DNA from: Meandrina meandrites | Taxonomy: Eukaryota; Cnidaria; Anthozoa; Scleractinia; Meandrinidae | Reading direction: 5' to 3' | NCBI GenBank assembly: GCA_963693305.1 | Contig: OY855906.1 | Span: 31,336,991-31,400,990, forward strand | DNA length: 64,000 bases | Shown: piece by piece, positions 38,615-51,826 of the stretch | Position numbering within the stretch: position 1 is the first letter of the stretch | Layout: each line of letters starts with the position of its first letter | The notes under the pieces: generated by a model | What the model saw: the letters and a program-made list of their open reading frames with translations, nothing else | Told to the model about the DNA's origin: nothing | Database searches by the model: none | Program-made: the position numbers and the translations under genes

Positions 38615-39022
38615 TTACAGCATGTTCCGCGACACTTGTTGAAGTACAAGATAACACACTTGTAACAAAGCACCGGCAAATGCTAATACCCCATCATCGT
38701 TTTCCGAAAATACTCTCCACAGGAGACGTAATAATGTTTCATTTCTCCTGGCCAAAGGACTGTATCGAAAGTCCAGAAGGTCTCCTGCGTCAGCTAAAGA
38801 TCTTCCAACCGCTCGCGGGATAGATCCCGCGTGTCCCGAAGCCCTTCTCCATTCAATTTTATCTCCAATCCATGCAAGTCTTTGTGCAACGTAATGTAAA
38901 TTTTCTTGTGTGTTGCCGTGAAACTGCGTAGAAACACAAGGACTTCGACGACCGGCGTTTGTAAAAAGATTCTGTATTCTTGCGTGAGGAAAAATAAGAG
39001 GATTTATATTCCGTCTGTTCAT
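38615..39022 (-). CDS. Membrane protein with two BH3-like motifs
   Basis: Single-exon frame of 135 residues starting MNRRNINPLIF. Residues 45-58 (VAQRLAWIGDKIEW) fit the BH3 consensus L-x3-G-D very well, and 72-88 (VGRSLADAGDLLDFRYS) form a second BH3-like segment resembling the BH3 of Bak-type proteins. A hydrophobic stretch at about 111-130 (GVLAFAGALLQVCYLVLQQV) near the C-terminus looks like a tail anchor. The whole resembles the split gene at 6204-6554 in plan (two BH3-like motifs, then a C-terminal anchor) but not in overall sequence. The likely role is control of mitochondrial apoptosis, by motif only. The frame stays open about 30 codons upstream without an ATG, so an extra 5' exon is possible. 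Confidence 0.65.
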   Translation of the reverse strand: MNRRNINPLIFPHARIQNLFTNAGRRSPCVSTQFHGNTQENLHYVAQRLAWIGDKIEWRRASGHAGSIPRAVGRSLADAGDLLDFRYSPLARRNETLLRLLWRVFSENDDGVLAFAGALLQVCYLVLQQVSRNML

Positions 39023-42000
39023 TTCTGCGGTCAAATATCTTGATCCGCCAGCCAGCCACTCAAAATTCTTTTCCGGCTTCAGGCTTTGTTTAGGACGATT
39101 AATCGTTCAAGTAGACGAGGAAAGGTACCCAGTGGTGAAAAACACTCGCTAAATCGTCCTGAAATGCGAAAAATACGCGATGACAGGCTTGTCTTTAACA
39201 ACTCGGCCACAAAAGTTTGTCCGTACAAAGTTGTAGTTGCAAAGTCAGACCATTGACAAGCGAACACACCGGGCGTTACACTTGCCCTCACAATTCAATA
39301 AGCTATTCAAATGTCCAAACAATTGGAAAACGATCCACACGCAAAAACACAAGATTCCCCGTGCACTTTTAACGAACTGGCGACGAAGTGTCTCCAGCAA
39401 GCTACCCGCCTAGGCTTGCCTCTTTTTTAAAGAAAGGGAATTGTTTTCTTTTCTCTGTTTTCTCGACCTTGACTTACTCTGCGCAAATAAAAAATCCACA
39501 AGGACTTTGAGACCGCATTAAATTATCACAGAACAGCCCTTGTCCGCTCTCCAAGTTGAAAGAAACTCTACCGCCCTTACCAGGCTTTGAAGTCCATTTG
39601 TTCAAACAAGCCGGCACGCGAGCAAAATCTTGAAGACGTAGATGTCGACCTGCGAGGTCACATTGTCAGTTTATTTCAATTCTACGTTCTGGGCGAACTT
39701 TGAGAATGCAAATTTACCGAGCGCAGGCCTTGCCGAAAAGAGTTCATTTGCGCCACTTTGATTGAAGGCGGTAACCGCCTCGCTACTCGCTAAAAAAATA
39801 ATTGCCAAAAATAGCCGAAAACTAGCCGGGGTTTCACCGGTACCAAAGTCAAATGACAACGCTTTTATCGCAATAAGTACCGAAAATTTAACAAAGAAGA
39901 AAAAAATTAAATATTTTTTTGGGGGCGATAAAGTGCGATCAATTTTTCATAACCCTTAATGCAACCACTTGCAATTGTCACTTAAGAACGCAAGGTAAGT
40001 TACACACTTTAACTGAATGTTTTCACTGGAGTACGAATTTTATGCTATAAAACCTCGTTGCGACATTTAGTCGACATTCAACAGGCTTTCGCGCGGGCTA
40101 TTCCTGGTTTCACAAATCGCTTATTTACTTTTTAGTGAACAAATAAAAAAGTGGACGGCAGATTGAAACACACTAATTTAATCTAAATTCAAAGAACCAA
40201 CTTCCGACCGAGCAAGGACTGACATACACATTTTCCGCGTCGGACAATTGGCGGGGTCAAGTTTGCCGGTTCTTTGCGGCAACAGCATCTGAGAAAGTAA
40301 AACAAAAGCGCAATTCTTTGCTAAGTACTGCCTCGCCCGCTGAGAAGAAAACAATACAAAACGGTATGAAACTATCACAACAAACAGCCGAAACGATAGA
40401 AAATCAATGTTGAATAATTAAAGTTTACATTGTATTCTGTTATTAGCGTTTTTCGGCCTCCTCTAAGTTCTGTACGCGGCGTCCCTTTCTTGTTTAAAGC
40501 CGCTCTATTTATTGGGAATTACGACCTCATTCTAGCCATGCAGTTTGGATAGAATGACAGAGCAAAATAAATAGTAGCCTTTGCGGTTTACTATATCGCA
40601 GCTATGTGAAATCTTTAGATTAAAGTTAATGAATTTAACTATTTAAATTTGCTTTTCATATTAGGTCTTTAGACCGGCACAAAAAGATCTGAATTCCATG
40701 TAAATAGATATGATTCACTTCGTAGCGGTGGTTACTTTAGAAAAATAAAATATATTGTGCGATGAAAAAAAATACGGTTTAGGTAAATCTGAAACATCCC
40801 AAAAAATCAGCAGAACGATGCCGAATTTTTTTTTTTTTTTACAGTGGATGACGATAAATGATCAAACTTTAGTAATCGGGCAAAAAGAAAGTGTTAAGCT
40901 GAAAACCCAACAAAATGCAAATTTATTTATAGCGTATGACGTCAGGGAAAACCATTATCAGATCTGTCACGTTTTCTGATCTCTTTATCCAATAATCAAA
41001 AATGTCAAACTTATTATTGGTAGCGAATTCGTTTTCGATGAAGTCATTAAGCTCCTAATTTCAGGTAATTATAGAAAATTTAAATGAAAACAAAAAGATA
41101 AGAAGCATTTTACGATTTGTTTCGGGTTTCTGAGAAATAAAACATTGTCTGTTTACCGGGTTAAAGAACTTGTTATTTTTTCGCTCAATCTTTAATTTTA
41201 ACTGTCATCTTCTACAGAAACCAAAATGTTCGCTCAATGCTTCAGCTAAAACAAAAAAGGTTATCAGAATAGAAACACAAAGACGATCTAGGGGAAGACA
41301 GCTGAATATCGGTAGCGAAAAAAAAAATCGGTTTTTTCGCGGGAAACATTATTGTCCATTACCGTGAAATTCCGAAAGTGATAACCCGTTTCGTTTCAAT
41401 TTAGCAGCCTTGGGTTCCTATCGCTTATATATTGACGGTATGAAGGGCGGCTATATGCGCGGCTCAGTTCATTTCAGCTGCCATTTGTTCAAGATTCTTC
41501 TAAAGTTTTCTCCGCAAGTTTTCAATTCTATGTTTGAGGTCTCAACTTTCGGACTTCCGGGATTTACCCCAAACCGCGGAAATTTATCGCTTCTTTCGGT
41601 AGGTCGTTAATTACTTTCGGAACATTGCGGTAACTTGGTTTTAGACTATCCTTTGAAAGTCTTGTCTTGTGGTCTCTAATTCTTGTCATTTAACATCGTG
41701 TAAGGTGTGAATTTTTCTCATGCAGAAAACAAAACTTCGCTGACTTTTCCCTACTTTTTTTTTCACCAACTACGAAACATTTTTTTCTTTTTTTTGACGA
41801 CCATAGCATTGACCTGATCAAATGTTACCTACGGCGATGTCAATAATCGCGCGCGGGAGACACGCACACGCAAGAGCTGCGGAGAGGAACATGACTCCAG
41901 ACATAGAGTTTACTATCAGTTTATTTCTTGAGTAGATTTATCACCAGTAAATTCAATTTACAACAAGTTCACTACTAATAAAACATTCTACGTACGACTA

Positions 42001-43796
42001 CTACCTAATTCGCCCAGGGAAATAAGCCCCCCATCTCTCAGAAGTTAGTTTACCGCAGAGTCGCTAAGCAACGTGGCGTCAACTTTTGAGGCCGCGGTGT
42101 CGACGTGACAGCTTTCTCAGTACTCGTGCCGTTCTGTGATTGGACGATACGAATCGGAAAGTCTCCGAGGCTGAACGGAGTTCTGCCGAAGACGGCATTG
42201 ATTTCTCTGGCTCCAGCTATGACCTATAAATTAACTTAAGTGAAAAGCGCTGAAAAAATACATTCACTGAGCGCTTTTGAAACGAGTTATTGATCAATTA
42301 CCCGCATAAATTGTTTGCTTTAGGTTATAATATGCACATTACTGTTTACAATTTTGTTTACGAAACCATTTAAACAATTTTCAATAATGGAGACAATCTT
42401 TTACAGCGAGCAATCCAAAATAGCTATTTTCCCAAGAACAAATGAACGATTTAAATTCCATTTGCTGGTACAAAATGAAGTGAATCATGGAGGACGAAAG
42501 GTGTTCTACGTGAATTATACGTAATTACACCCAAGCTTTAAAATCTACATCTTCATATATGACAGTTTACACAGAGAAAATTAAACCACTGAATGTACAC
42601 GAATCTGACATTATTCTGAAGAAAGGATATTTGCTCCATAGGTTCTAAAATCATGAAAATTTTCAAGAAATGACTAATTTCTTGGAAGATGAATGTTCGT
42701 CGAAAATTACAAGACTCTTGCTTTTTGAGCGTTGTTAAGGTTACAACCAACCAAAACAAAAAAACCTGACGTTGAACGCGAAATTTCCACACAAAAAAAA
42801 TGTCGTATGGGGAGTTTCTGATATACCATACCAAACACTGGCTTCCTTTTGCTTTAAGAACATATCAGAACCTATTACCAAAAAAAAAAAAATAATGGAA
42901 AGCGCTTGTATGAATTTGTTTTCAGTCGTGGCGAGCTCAGTCGGTCGCTTTCTCTTACAGAATCAAAATCATTATTCCTTAATTAATTGAAATATTCGAG
43001 TTTTCACTTCAGACTACAGGAAACGCGGTTTTCCGGGTTCCCAGTTGATCTCGTGATAGTGCCTCGATAGATCACGTGGTTAGCGCAAAACGCGCGATAC
43101 GTACGGAGTGCCTCCCGCTCGATACCTGCCCTCACTGCTTGCAAAACCGCGAGTCCTGTAGCAAGTTACTTAAACATGTATGCAAAATTTTTACGCGTCG
43201 GTGCCAAGTCTAGTTTCCTGCCTAACTGTTCTTAAGGTCATCACGCAACACTTCTCTTCGCGTGCAAAGTGTAGCGTGACACTTTGTTTATAAAAACACT
43301 GCCTGCAGCAAGGACAATTCCTCCAGGGCGCTTTTCAAAAGCACCATGTCAACTACGTTTAACAAAACAAGAGGGTAAAAGCAATTGTAGTCTGTGAACA
43401 GGCTGTCACATCGTCACGCAATGCTTCTCCCAGCTGAGCGTTTGGTAGAGTTGCGTGACGTCCTACATTGCGACCGCAAACGGGGGACTTCCAGTAATAA
43501 GGCCTTCCAGTTCTTTTACTTTTTTTTCGCCCTGTTCCTGTGCACGGACTGTAGAATTGCTAATCCCCTTAAATTAAAAAGCAAAATGTATGCAAGAATG
43601 TATTAACCAGTGATCACGCTTTCCTCTTGGCTCGGTAGAGCAAAAACGAAATGAGAAACCGTTCGTAACAGAAACAAATCAGTGCTTTATATAAAGTGAA
43701 AGGAAAATCTCCAAATCACATTCACTTATCGACGGTTAATGAAAGCAATCGAGCCGCTATACTTTAAAAAGACTATTTCCTAATTCATAATTTTCC
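39023..43796. other. Intergenic region, no gene recognised
   Basis: About 4.8 kb between the BH3 gene and the NECAP 3' end. Short open frames here show no known domain or splice-supported continuation. Poly-A/T runs are frequent. Fragments with GTCACGCAA/TTGCGTGAC near 43225-43275 and 43405-43470 look like ends of the TAG...CTA element family. The region may hold UTR or regulatory DNA that cannot be recognised by eye. Confidence 0.4.
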
Positions 43797-43983
43797 TAGC
43801 CTATTCCAGGCGTTCAGTGAGTTGGGGAGCAGCGCGAAATTCGTGATTAGCGTCACGAGCGGCGAGTGGAAAAAATGGCGCGTGGACTATGCTCTATCAC
43901 CTTCTCCCCACACCCCTCCCCTCATTTTTCGCTCCCTGTTTTTCGCGCCGCTCCCCAACTAACCAAACTCCTGGAACAGGTTA
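43797..43983. mobile_element. Palindromic MITE, 9-bp duplication
   Basis: Left arm TAGCCTATTCCAGGCGTTC..GAGTTGGGGAGC, right arm GCTCCCCAACT..CTCCTGGAACAGGTTA. The flanks TAATTTTCC / TAATTTTCA agree at 8 of 9 bases. Ends are related to the element at 17040-17139. Confidence 0.7.
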
Positions 43984-44384
43984 TAATTTTCACATATTTG
44001 AACTTTTATTTCACTCCACACATTAGTTTGAAACAGGAATACTCTTACGCGATCAAGCACTCTTTTTGGTCGCAATTTGACTGCGCACGCTATTTTTATG
44101 TCACTAGGCAACACGACGAGTCCTCGCCCTCGTGGCGACCAGCTGACATAACAAAGCTCGGATCGAATGCACTTGTTTTTGATTTGAAATTGGGAACTCT
44201 TCTAGTATTCTATGAATTTAACCAAAAACAGTGCTTGTTCGCTGAGTAAATAATAATTCCTTTGTTTTAACATCGAGTTCTGTAGCCATTACATTTCGGT
44301 TTAGTATGAAAATTGGAAAGGCCACTGTTAGGTGGCGTTTTTAGGTAAAATACTTTCCTCTTTGATTGTTGTTATGAAACGTCT

Positions 44385-46405
44385 TCAAAACTGTACCCAA
44401 CTAGAATCAGAACTTCTGCAAACAGAAGAGAAAAAAAAATTAAGCTATAAAAGACATAAAAGAGTGGCTTAAAAGTCCACTAATGTGGGCAAAATTGCAT
44501 TACGCAATAATTGAATACCAGTTTCATTTCAATGTTCACACTACTCTAGGGAAACAACTTGTACAGCACAATAAACAGTACCACATAAAAGTACACTGTA
44601 GACTATGAGCAATCATTTTTTTTAGTCTTTTGAGGGTGAAGTGAAGAATGAGCAGGAGTGACAAAAATGGTCATGGAAAATCTGGGAGCAAGTCTTTAAA
44701 TCTCCCATGGTCTTTATTTCACCTGCTCGATAGCTCACTTGCAGGCTAGCTTTTATCTCTTATTGCTCAATGGCATTCTTATCCCCTGCCTAGCTGGCAG
44801 GACCTTCTTAGCATGAGAAACAGGCAACTCTGGGGAAATGTGATTTGATTGGCTCGCTTTTATCAAAGGGAGGGAAATTTAGCCAATCAAGCCAACCCTT
44901 CTAAACTCTCAGGGTTTTAAAGTGCTACTATGATCAAATTTTTACCCCTTGGAATTTTAGGCGTTTCAAAGAGTAGTCAACGAGACATTCAAAATGCCGT
45001 TTTCCGTTTTCGAATATCTATTTTAGTTCCGGAGATATTTTAGCTTAAAAAAATCATAAAATATGCAAAGTAGGGGACTGATGACATCATCTACTCAACC
45101 CAATTTTTTGTCAAGTACAAAAATTAAGTTCTCGGTCATTTTTCTGCAGAGACCAGTGAAACTTGTCAGACTAATAGTTCCACAGATAACACACCTACAG
45201 TTGTAATAAAAATATGTTACCATGGCAACTCACTCTTTTCCAGCCCCCATCAATTTGTTTTTAATATTTTAAAATTTTTCTGTTTGGAAAAATTAAACCC
45301 AGGCAAGACGTCTGCCAAATCCATTGATATGCCTGCCAGATCTCGCATGTAAAGCATTTTTTACAAATACTAAAAAAGAATGTCAGAATTGCCAGAAAAA
45401 CCTTTAGCATTCAGGGGATCTGGAACCTAGTATGTTGCCATGGTAACCAAGTTGTAAAGTTCATATTGTGAAACACAACTAGCAGATTACTGCAAAAAAT
45501 CAGAGACTTTCAAGACAAATTGGCTGAGATATTACTTTCTTCGTATTTAATCAGAATTCGGTTGAGTATATGACGTCATTACTTTGCTAATTTGCATATT
45601 TTAAAAACTTGAATATCTCTGGAAATAAAAGAGATATTGGAAAACAGTGAACGGCATTTTGCTTCTCATAAAGAGTACTTGTTAATATTTTAAAACAGCT
45701 ACAAAAGAAAATATGCAAATTTGATCATAGTAGCACTTTAAAATGGTTGAGCTGCCTGTTTCTTGTGTTAAGGGATTGCTGGCTAAGAGGGACAGGTGGC
45801 TCTGAGGACGAGAATGGGTTGACGGAATAAGAAAGGGACTTTCTTCTTGTAAGACTAACAGACGTCGCTTACCCTGATGCAGCAGTAAAATCTCCCCACT
45901 CTGATGTTGCTTTCTGTTGTTGACTTTGTTGCTGAACTGTTGAACTGGAACCAAAATCTCCCATGTCAGGGAAGGCGGCCTGTGGCTGAAAATGTTGAAC
46001 TGTTCTCTTTGCTGATGTTGGTGATGCCCCTGTACCAGGGGGTGGGGCTAACTTGGGAGCCATACCACCAGGGGGTGGGGGAATCACACCAAGACCACCA
46101 CCTGCTGTGGAAATTAGACAAAACAGCTTCTCAGTTTCACACCACACATATAAAAATTTCCTTAATACTGTAATTGCAATCCATTTCTCTTAATTATGTT
46201 TCTCGTAATGTTCTATAAATAATTACTAAAGAAGCAAGATAGCTTATGATTTGTTTTTAATATTTTAATTCTTGATCGTTGTAATAATTATTTTAATATT
46301 TTTAATAGTTTATCTTTTTTATATTTTAAATTATACGATTTTCTCTCAATTACCTGTAAAGCGCTTTAGAATATTTTTATATAATTTCAGCGCTTTATAA
46401 ATTAG

Positions 46406-46447
<42 letters not shown>

Positions 46448-49400
46448 AGAAAACTCATCTGAGTGCATTTTTAAGTTTTATAAACACACAGGAACTTTTA
46501 AGAACACTTGAAAAGTGCAGAGAGAAGCACAAGGTGCAGCCAAGTGCTTCTTGCACTTTTCTAGTCTCCCTCGCAGCCGTTTTTAGTGTCGTCACGCAAC
46601 GCTCCTCCCCACAAAGAGGAGCGTTGTGTGAGGAGCGTTGCGTGACGACACTAAAAACGGCTGCGAGGGAGACTAGCACTTTTCAAGTGTTCTCAAAAAT
46701 TGCTAAGTGCTTAATATATAACGCAACAATGCATGAGGAGCAATTTTTTTATTTTCTTTTATAAAATGCCAATTAGAAATTATGCATGCTCAAACTTGTG
46801 ACTTGCAACTCGATAAAGCATGTGTGTGATGTAAGCTGCATGCTTTATGGAGTTATAATGTACTCAAACTGACCAATCATAGCATGCACAATAATTCCTC
46901 CTGACCAATACTTAATAAATATCAATAAGGCATACCAGGTTTAGGGCGGCTTGTTGCACTTGCACCAGGTGCACGATTCTGAAAGAACAAGAATGACATT
47001 AGGGACTGACCATTATTTTTTTGGAGGGGTCAGGGGGGAAGGGGGGAAGGGGGGGGGGGGGGGGGGCAAAAAGTTTTCCAAGACAAACATTTTTATTCAG
47101 TACCACTGTGTGCAAACATTTTTTCCCAGTGGCATTTGTTCTCCATAAATCAAAGAAGAGTGCCAAAATATGAGGTCAGCAGCCAATGTCCAACTGAGCT
47201 CGATATTCCCTTTTGCTATCTATTTCTTAGTCATATATAGGTATGGCTGATTTGCACAATATGTAATCTGAGGGAGTATTTCCCAGTCTGCTGTAGTCCC
47301 AGAGGATGTTATACTCACCCCGAGGTTAATATGGATTGTTTGACCCTCTTTAAAACTCAGGTCCAACTTGGGTGTGAGATCAGGCTGTTCAGCTTCTGCT
47401 GCAAGTTTTTCACTCTGTTTTATCCACCTACCAGTACATAACAAAAAACGTAGTGCATAAATATCAATGCAGTCATTTGGCCTGAGAAAATCAGTGTTTG
47501 TAGGGTGAACTGTTATCATATCACGAGAATGTGATGTAAGATGAATAAATCTCAAGGTGTAATATTAGTTATCTCAGCCTGTTTCTTTATCTACCATCTG
47601 ATTTGTCACGGCACAATTGACATGTTGACATGTTGAGGTCAAATCAGAACTACAATAATTCTCAAAAGTGTTGACACATTGTCATTTTGGGCCCAATTTT
47701 ATTGCAATATGGTCCAATTTCACCCCTCCCTCCCTCTTTCCCAGCCCCTCTCCCCCTACCAATGTAAGTTGTAGTTTGTTTTTGGAAACCCTTGGCTGCA
47801 ATCATACAACATTGGATGGGAGAGAGGGGGGTATTTTGCCAAAGCGTAATGAAATTTAAAAACCAGTAGTAAATTTGCCATACAAACTGCAATGCAAAAT
47901 GTGTCGACTACTTTTTGGATTTTACACAGCTGAGTTCTTTTTTTCGTGTTATCTGTTCATTGTTGCTCAATATAACCTGATTACTACTGATTTGATTCCA
48001 AATTCCTCATGCTTTGCACTTGTGATCACCCCAGAATGTGGGCAAGTCCAATTTATGGAAACATTTCAAAATATCAGTCATGGTAGTTGTCTTTCAGTGC
48101 ACAAAAATATTGAGCCTATAACATGTGAATGTTGACAAATCATGACCCTGAAGCATAGATTTGTGAGTTAACATACTTGAAGTGATCTTGCAATGCTACA
48201 TTGAAATCAAAGCTATCTCCTCGGTCTTGGAAACCCATTCCAATGAATGCATGGCGACCTGAAACATTGAAAACCTGTGTGAGCAAAAGTTATTAAAATG
48301 GAATTCTTTCTTGATGATGTTGAACTGTCAGCCTTTTAAACTCCAGCTCAATGCATATGATGATGATGATGATGATGATGATGGGAATTACAGTGGTTTT
48401 CACTTGAGTGTAGAGAGTAATTTGCATTTGCTTTGGTTTTGCATTGCTATGCTCATGCAGTGATAATTTGGCTAAAAAAACTAGCACCACTTTCTCAACC
48501 AATCAGAAGTAAAAACAAAACCAATTGCCACTTGCTTGCGTATAATTTCTCTAGCTTTGTGTGGCTACATCTATTTGTTTTGAGTTTTGATTGGTTCACT
48601 GTGTTTCAGATAAAAAGAAGTATTATAATAACTAAGATTATAAACAAGCAAACAAACAGACAATACAACGAAATACAAGAAATGCTGAGAGCCTTGTGTA
48701 TGTTGGACATAATTTAGAGAAAAACAGCAGTCAAGTGCAAACTTATAAACATTAATATAAAACACTGAATTGCACATACCGGTATCATCTACAATCTTGA
48801 GGACAAAGTAACGACTGCTATCTAAAACACCTTCCACTGCAATACCTGGGTAGTCTTCTACAGGACACTTGGCAAAAAGCTCACCTGAACAAAGAAGCAA
48901 AAAGCAAGGCCAAATAAGAACACATGACTAAAGAGGCCCTGCCAGGGTAATTTCTGACAAGCGACATGGCCAAAAAAGTAGTGAAGGCACACAGAATAAA
49001 ATCACAACAAGAACAACTTTTCTCACCAAAATTCTGATAGTGATATCAAGTCACATAAATTATGATAAAACATTGATTTGGACATTTTTAAATTCAGACA
49101 AGTGACATGCTTCTCCCCCTGGAAGGTTCTTACTGAAGCTATTATCTTAACAGTGTCACTGCAGAATAATTAACATCACCTTCTCTCCTTGAGAGATGGA
49201 CACCTTTGGCTAACCAGGGCTTGAAATAATCTTAAACTCCCGGGGGGGGGGGGGGGGGTACTCCTTTAATTTTACTACGGGGGTGAGCTGCTGACTCCCT
49301 GATGATGAATTTGCAACCCTGTTCCAGAGAAAAATTGCAAAAAAGGTACCCTGTTCCAGACTTGAAGCAAAGCAACTAATGCGTACGTGATCCAGAGTGA

Positions 49401-51615
49401 AATTGGCATCCAGAGTGAAATCAGAGCGACTTTTAATAGTTAAATAAACATTTATTTAACTCGACTGTTTAATGAATAACTGGTTAATGTACTGGTTAAA
49501 TAGGTTAAAGAAATGCGAGACACGATTGATAACGTACGTGACATGACCGATCACGCAACGAAAATGGCCTTTTTTGTGGAATACCACGGGAAACAGCAGA
49601 CATCACAAAGCAAGCGACGGAGGGGAGCGGAGTTAGCTATACTAGACAGTGGTTAATCAGGATTCTAGGGGAAATTCGACACTATTCCAGAGTCAAACGT
49701 GAAATAAAATATACCCTGTTCCAGAGAGAAAGGGCGATTTTTATACCCTGTTCCAGAGTCAGAGAAGCAAAAAACATACCCTGTTGAGCGGCACATACCT
49801 GTATAACCCATATATGGGAGTCCCCCCCCCCCCCCCCCCCCGGGGCTTAAACTCCACCACATATCCCTTCAGACAAGCAGTTCTCTTTGCTTGCTGGGAA
49901 GTTGTACACTTGTCCCAGTTTACTTCCTTATTTGTAAATTACGATTCAGTTGGAAGGTGATTTGCTAGGGCCTGTATGCCCTTCAGACAAGTCACTATCA
50001 AAAGTTCTTTGCTCTTATCTTCAACAACCGGATGGACTTTTTTTATCTCCAACAATTACCCAGTTACTCAAGAACTTCTTGTGTCTCAAGTGCAGCTGGG
50101 TTATGGCTAATTTCATCTTTGGGGGAGCAGGCGGGGTGAGGGGGTAAATAGAACTATTATTGCAGTACTTGTTTTGCAGCTTTAGATTTCACTCACCATT
50201 AGTCTTATCTTCAATCTTGATGTAACATTCTTTTCCCTTTGCACACACCCTTAACCGCCCAGTCCAATCAGGCTGATCAAGTTTCCAATCAGCCGCCCTG
50301 TGAAAACAAAAATTATATTAGACTGTTCACCATTGAACACAGGAAAAAACCACAAGTGATCTGGATGTCAGTGCATAACAGGAGACACAAGGGGGTGGGG
50401 GTGGCAGTGGGGAAATAGATCACTCATTCTGCTCGACCCCCACTCCACCCCTCATGCTTAGCACTTGTGATCACTTGGCTCACTGTTTCGCTGGTGAATT
50501 TTGGTTTAAAAAATAGAAAAGCTGTGAACATTCTAACAAAATATATATACTGGTGAACAAATAGAGACATTTCTATTTTATTTAGAATCTCTACCACCGA
50601 GGGTAAATAAAGTATTCACTTCACTTCACTCTACCACCGTATTCTTACTGGCATTTAAATTTTTTTTCGCTGTATTCCCATTCAATTATTATAAGCCCCA
50701 CCCTTATCAAGATTGCACAGGTTATTCCATCGTAGATTTCCATGCGCCAAGCGATACAGTCCCAGCCCCTGTAAATAAGCTTATCTTAAAATAAGTCAAC
50801 AAAGACCCTTGGAATTTAAATTTAAAGTCCTAGGCTTTTATTGCAGTTTTTAGTCTTAAGTATGCTAAAAATCAGATACATGTAAAAACCAGGACAGGAA
50901 AATTTTTATATCACGAAAATGCAAGGAATCTTGGCTGGAAAATCATTTCCTGCTGTAATGATTCTTCCTGGGAACATATTCTGTCTATGCTGGAAGAGTT
51001 CCTTTCTTATCCCAGGCGTCAGCCTATTTGGCCAAACCCCAGGGGATTTATGATGATGTTTATGTCCACAATTTGGTCATCATAATAATTTTGTGCTCCT
51101 TATTAACTACCAGTAATGCAAGTTAAATGGGTGAGTTACAAAAACGAATTTATTAAAAGTCTCAAATTTAAGCTCGTCTTAAAAATATTATGCAAATAAT
51201 TTGCGCAGATTTCGTGAAATAATTAGAATATTGACCACATTCACTTGGTAATTGGATATTTCATAATGATGGCAATCTAAAATCTGTCCGTTGTATTTTA
51301 GCCACAGATTTTCATAAAGTGTACATGTCGCATTTGATGTTTAATTTGGAGTCTGTATATTACCTTGTGTAATATTTGCTAGGATCAAAAAGACAAACAG
51401 GAAAGGGAAGCCTACAATGAAGGGCAGCGAATGATTCCTCAAACCCTTTTAATGGACTATAAACGAAATTTTCGTTGATGATCTAGTTAATCCGGTAAGT
51501 AAAACATACTCAAAGAACGTGGCAATTACCTGTATCCTCGGTTGCTTGTTCTGGGAGGAATTTTGTAAATAAAACATTCATTTTTGACACACAAAACACT
51601 CTCATAATCCTCCAT
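44385..51615 (-). CDS. NECAP1: NECAP, adaptin-ear-binding coat protein
   Basis: Eight coding exons (51615-51530, 50297-50197, 48884-48780, 48258-48177, 47427-47319, 46978-46936, 46101-45873, 44400-44385) join in phase to 256 residues (human NECAP2 263, NECAP1 275). The PHear domain fills about residues 1-165 ([25 protein letters not shown] start, [32 protein letters not shown]). A Pro/Gly-rich and Gln-rich linker follows, with a WGDF motif. The last exon is only 16 nt and supplies the conserved C-terminal WVQF, which binds adaptin ears; without it the frame would stop after TAASG. NECAPs act at clathrin-coated pits with AP-2. NECAP1 versus NECAP2 cannot be assigned in an invertebrate. The start lies head-to-head with the gene at 51827. 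Confidence 0.93.
44921..45737. mobile_element. 817-bp TTAA-flanked MITE in NECAP intron 7
   Basis: Ends AGTGCTACTATGATCAAATT and complement, each flanked by TTAA (44917-44920, 45738-45741). Inner mirrored blocks include GAATATCT..GGAGATATT. No transposase. It makes up more than half of the intron before the 16-nt last exon. Confidence 0.75.
46350..46446 (+). repeat. Retroelement 3' tail with (ATT)n
   Basis: CTGTAAAGCGCTTTAGAATA followed by CAGCGCTTTATAAATTAGATTATT and about 14 ATT repeats is the typical 3' end shared by many LINE/SINE elements of aquatic animals. The upstream body is not recognisable. Confidence 0.6.
46562..46675. mobile_element. 114-bp palindromic element, perfect 9-bp TSD
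   Basis: The whole element is nearly one palindrome: TAGTCTCCCTCGCAGCCGTT... and its complement. GCACTTTTC flanks it exactly on both sides (46553-46561, 46676-46684). The 9-bp duplication and long terminal repeats point to a Mutator-like (MULE) superfamily. It lies in NECAP intron 6. Confidence 0.8.
47042..47066. repeat. G-run in NECAP intron 5
   Basis: G-rich stretch including about 17 consecutive G. Similar runs lie at about 49241-49258 and, as C, 49822-49840. Confidence 0.6.
48357..48383. repeat. (GAT)n microsatellite
   Basis: About nine GAT/ATG triplets in NECAP intron 3. Confidence 0.8.
50577..50640 (+). repeat. Retroelement 3' tail with TTCAC repeats
   Basis: ACCGAGGGTAAATAAAGTAT followed by TTCACTTCACTTCACT resembles a LINE 3' terminus and its short tandem tail. 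No reverse transcriptase is visible nearby. Confidence 0.4.
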
Positions 51616-51826
51616 GTTGAAAATAGAACGTCAACCCAGTCTCCGCTCCGTCAGCTCGAGAAGGACTGGGGCAATTCAAAATGGCAGATCGGCAGATGCA
51701 GCTTTCCTCTCTCCAAAGAAAACTTCGGAGTTTTTTCGATTTTTAACAAAATGCATCAACTAGATGATATATTGTGTACACGGATACACACGCTGAAGCT
51801 TTACCAAAGGACTTACTCCTTCCTTT
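51616..51826. promoter_or_regulatory. Bidirectional promoter NECAP / unknown gene
   Basis: Only 211 bp separate the two divergent start codons, so both transcription starts must lie here or very near. There is no TATA box. CAAAATGGC at 51677-51685 begins a short upstream frame on the plus strand (21 codons from 51681, MADRQMQLSS...), out of phase with the main start; a second short upstream frame starts at 51751. Such upstream frames could damp translation of the plus-strand gene. Confidence 0.6.

Noticed and set aside
45869..46147. NECAP ending at the TAA at 45869
   Set aside because: The stop overlaps a splice donor, and the in-phase 16-nt exon at 44385-44400 supplies the conserved WVQF.
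46455..46764. Two similar frames on opposite strands
   Set aside because: They arise from the palindromic 114-bp element at 46562-46675.
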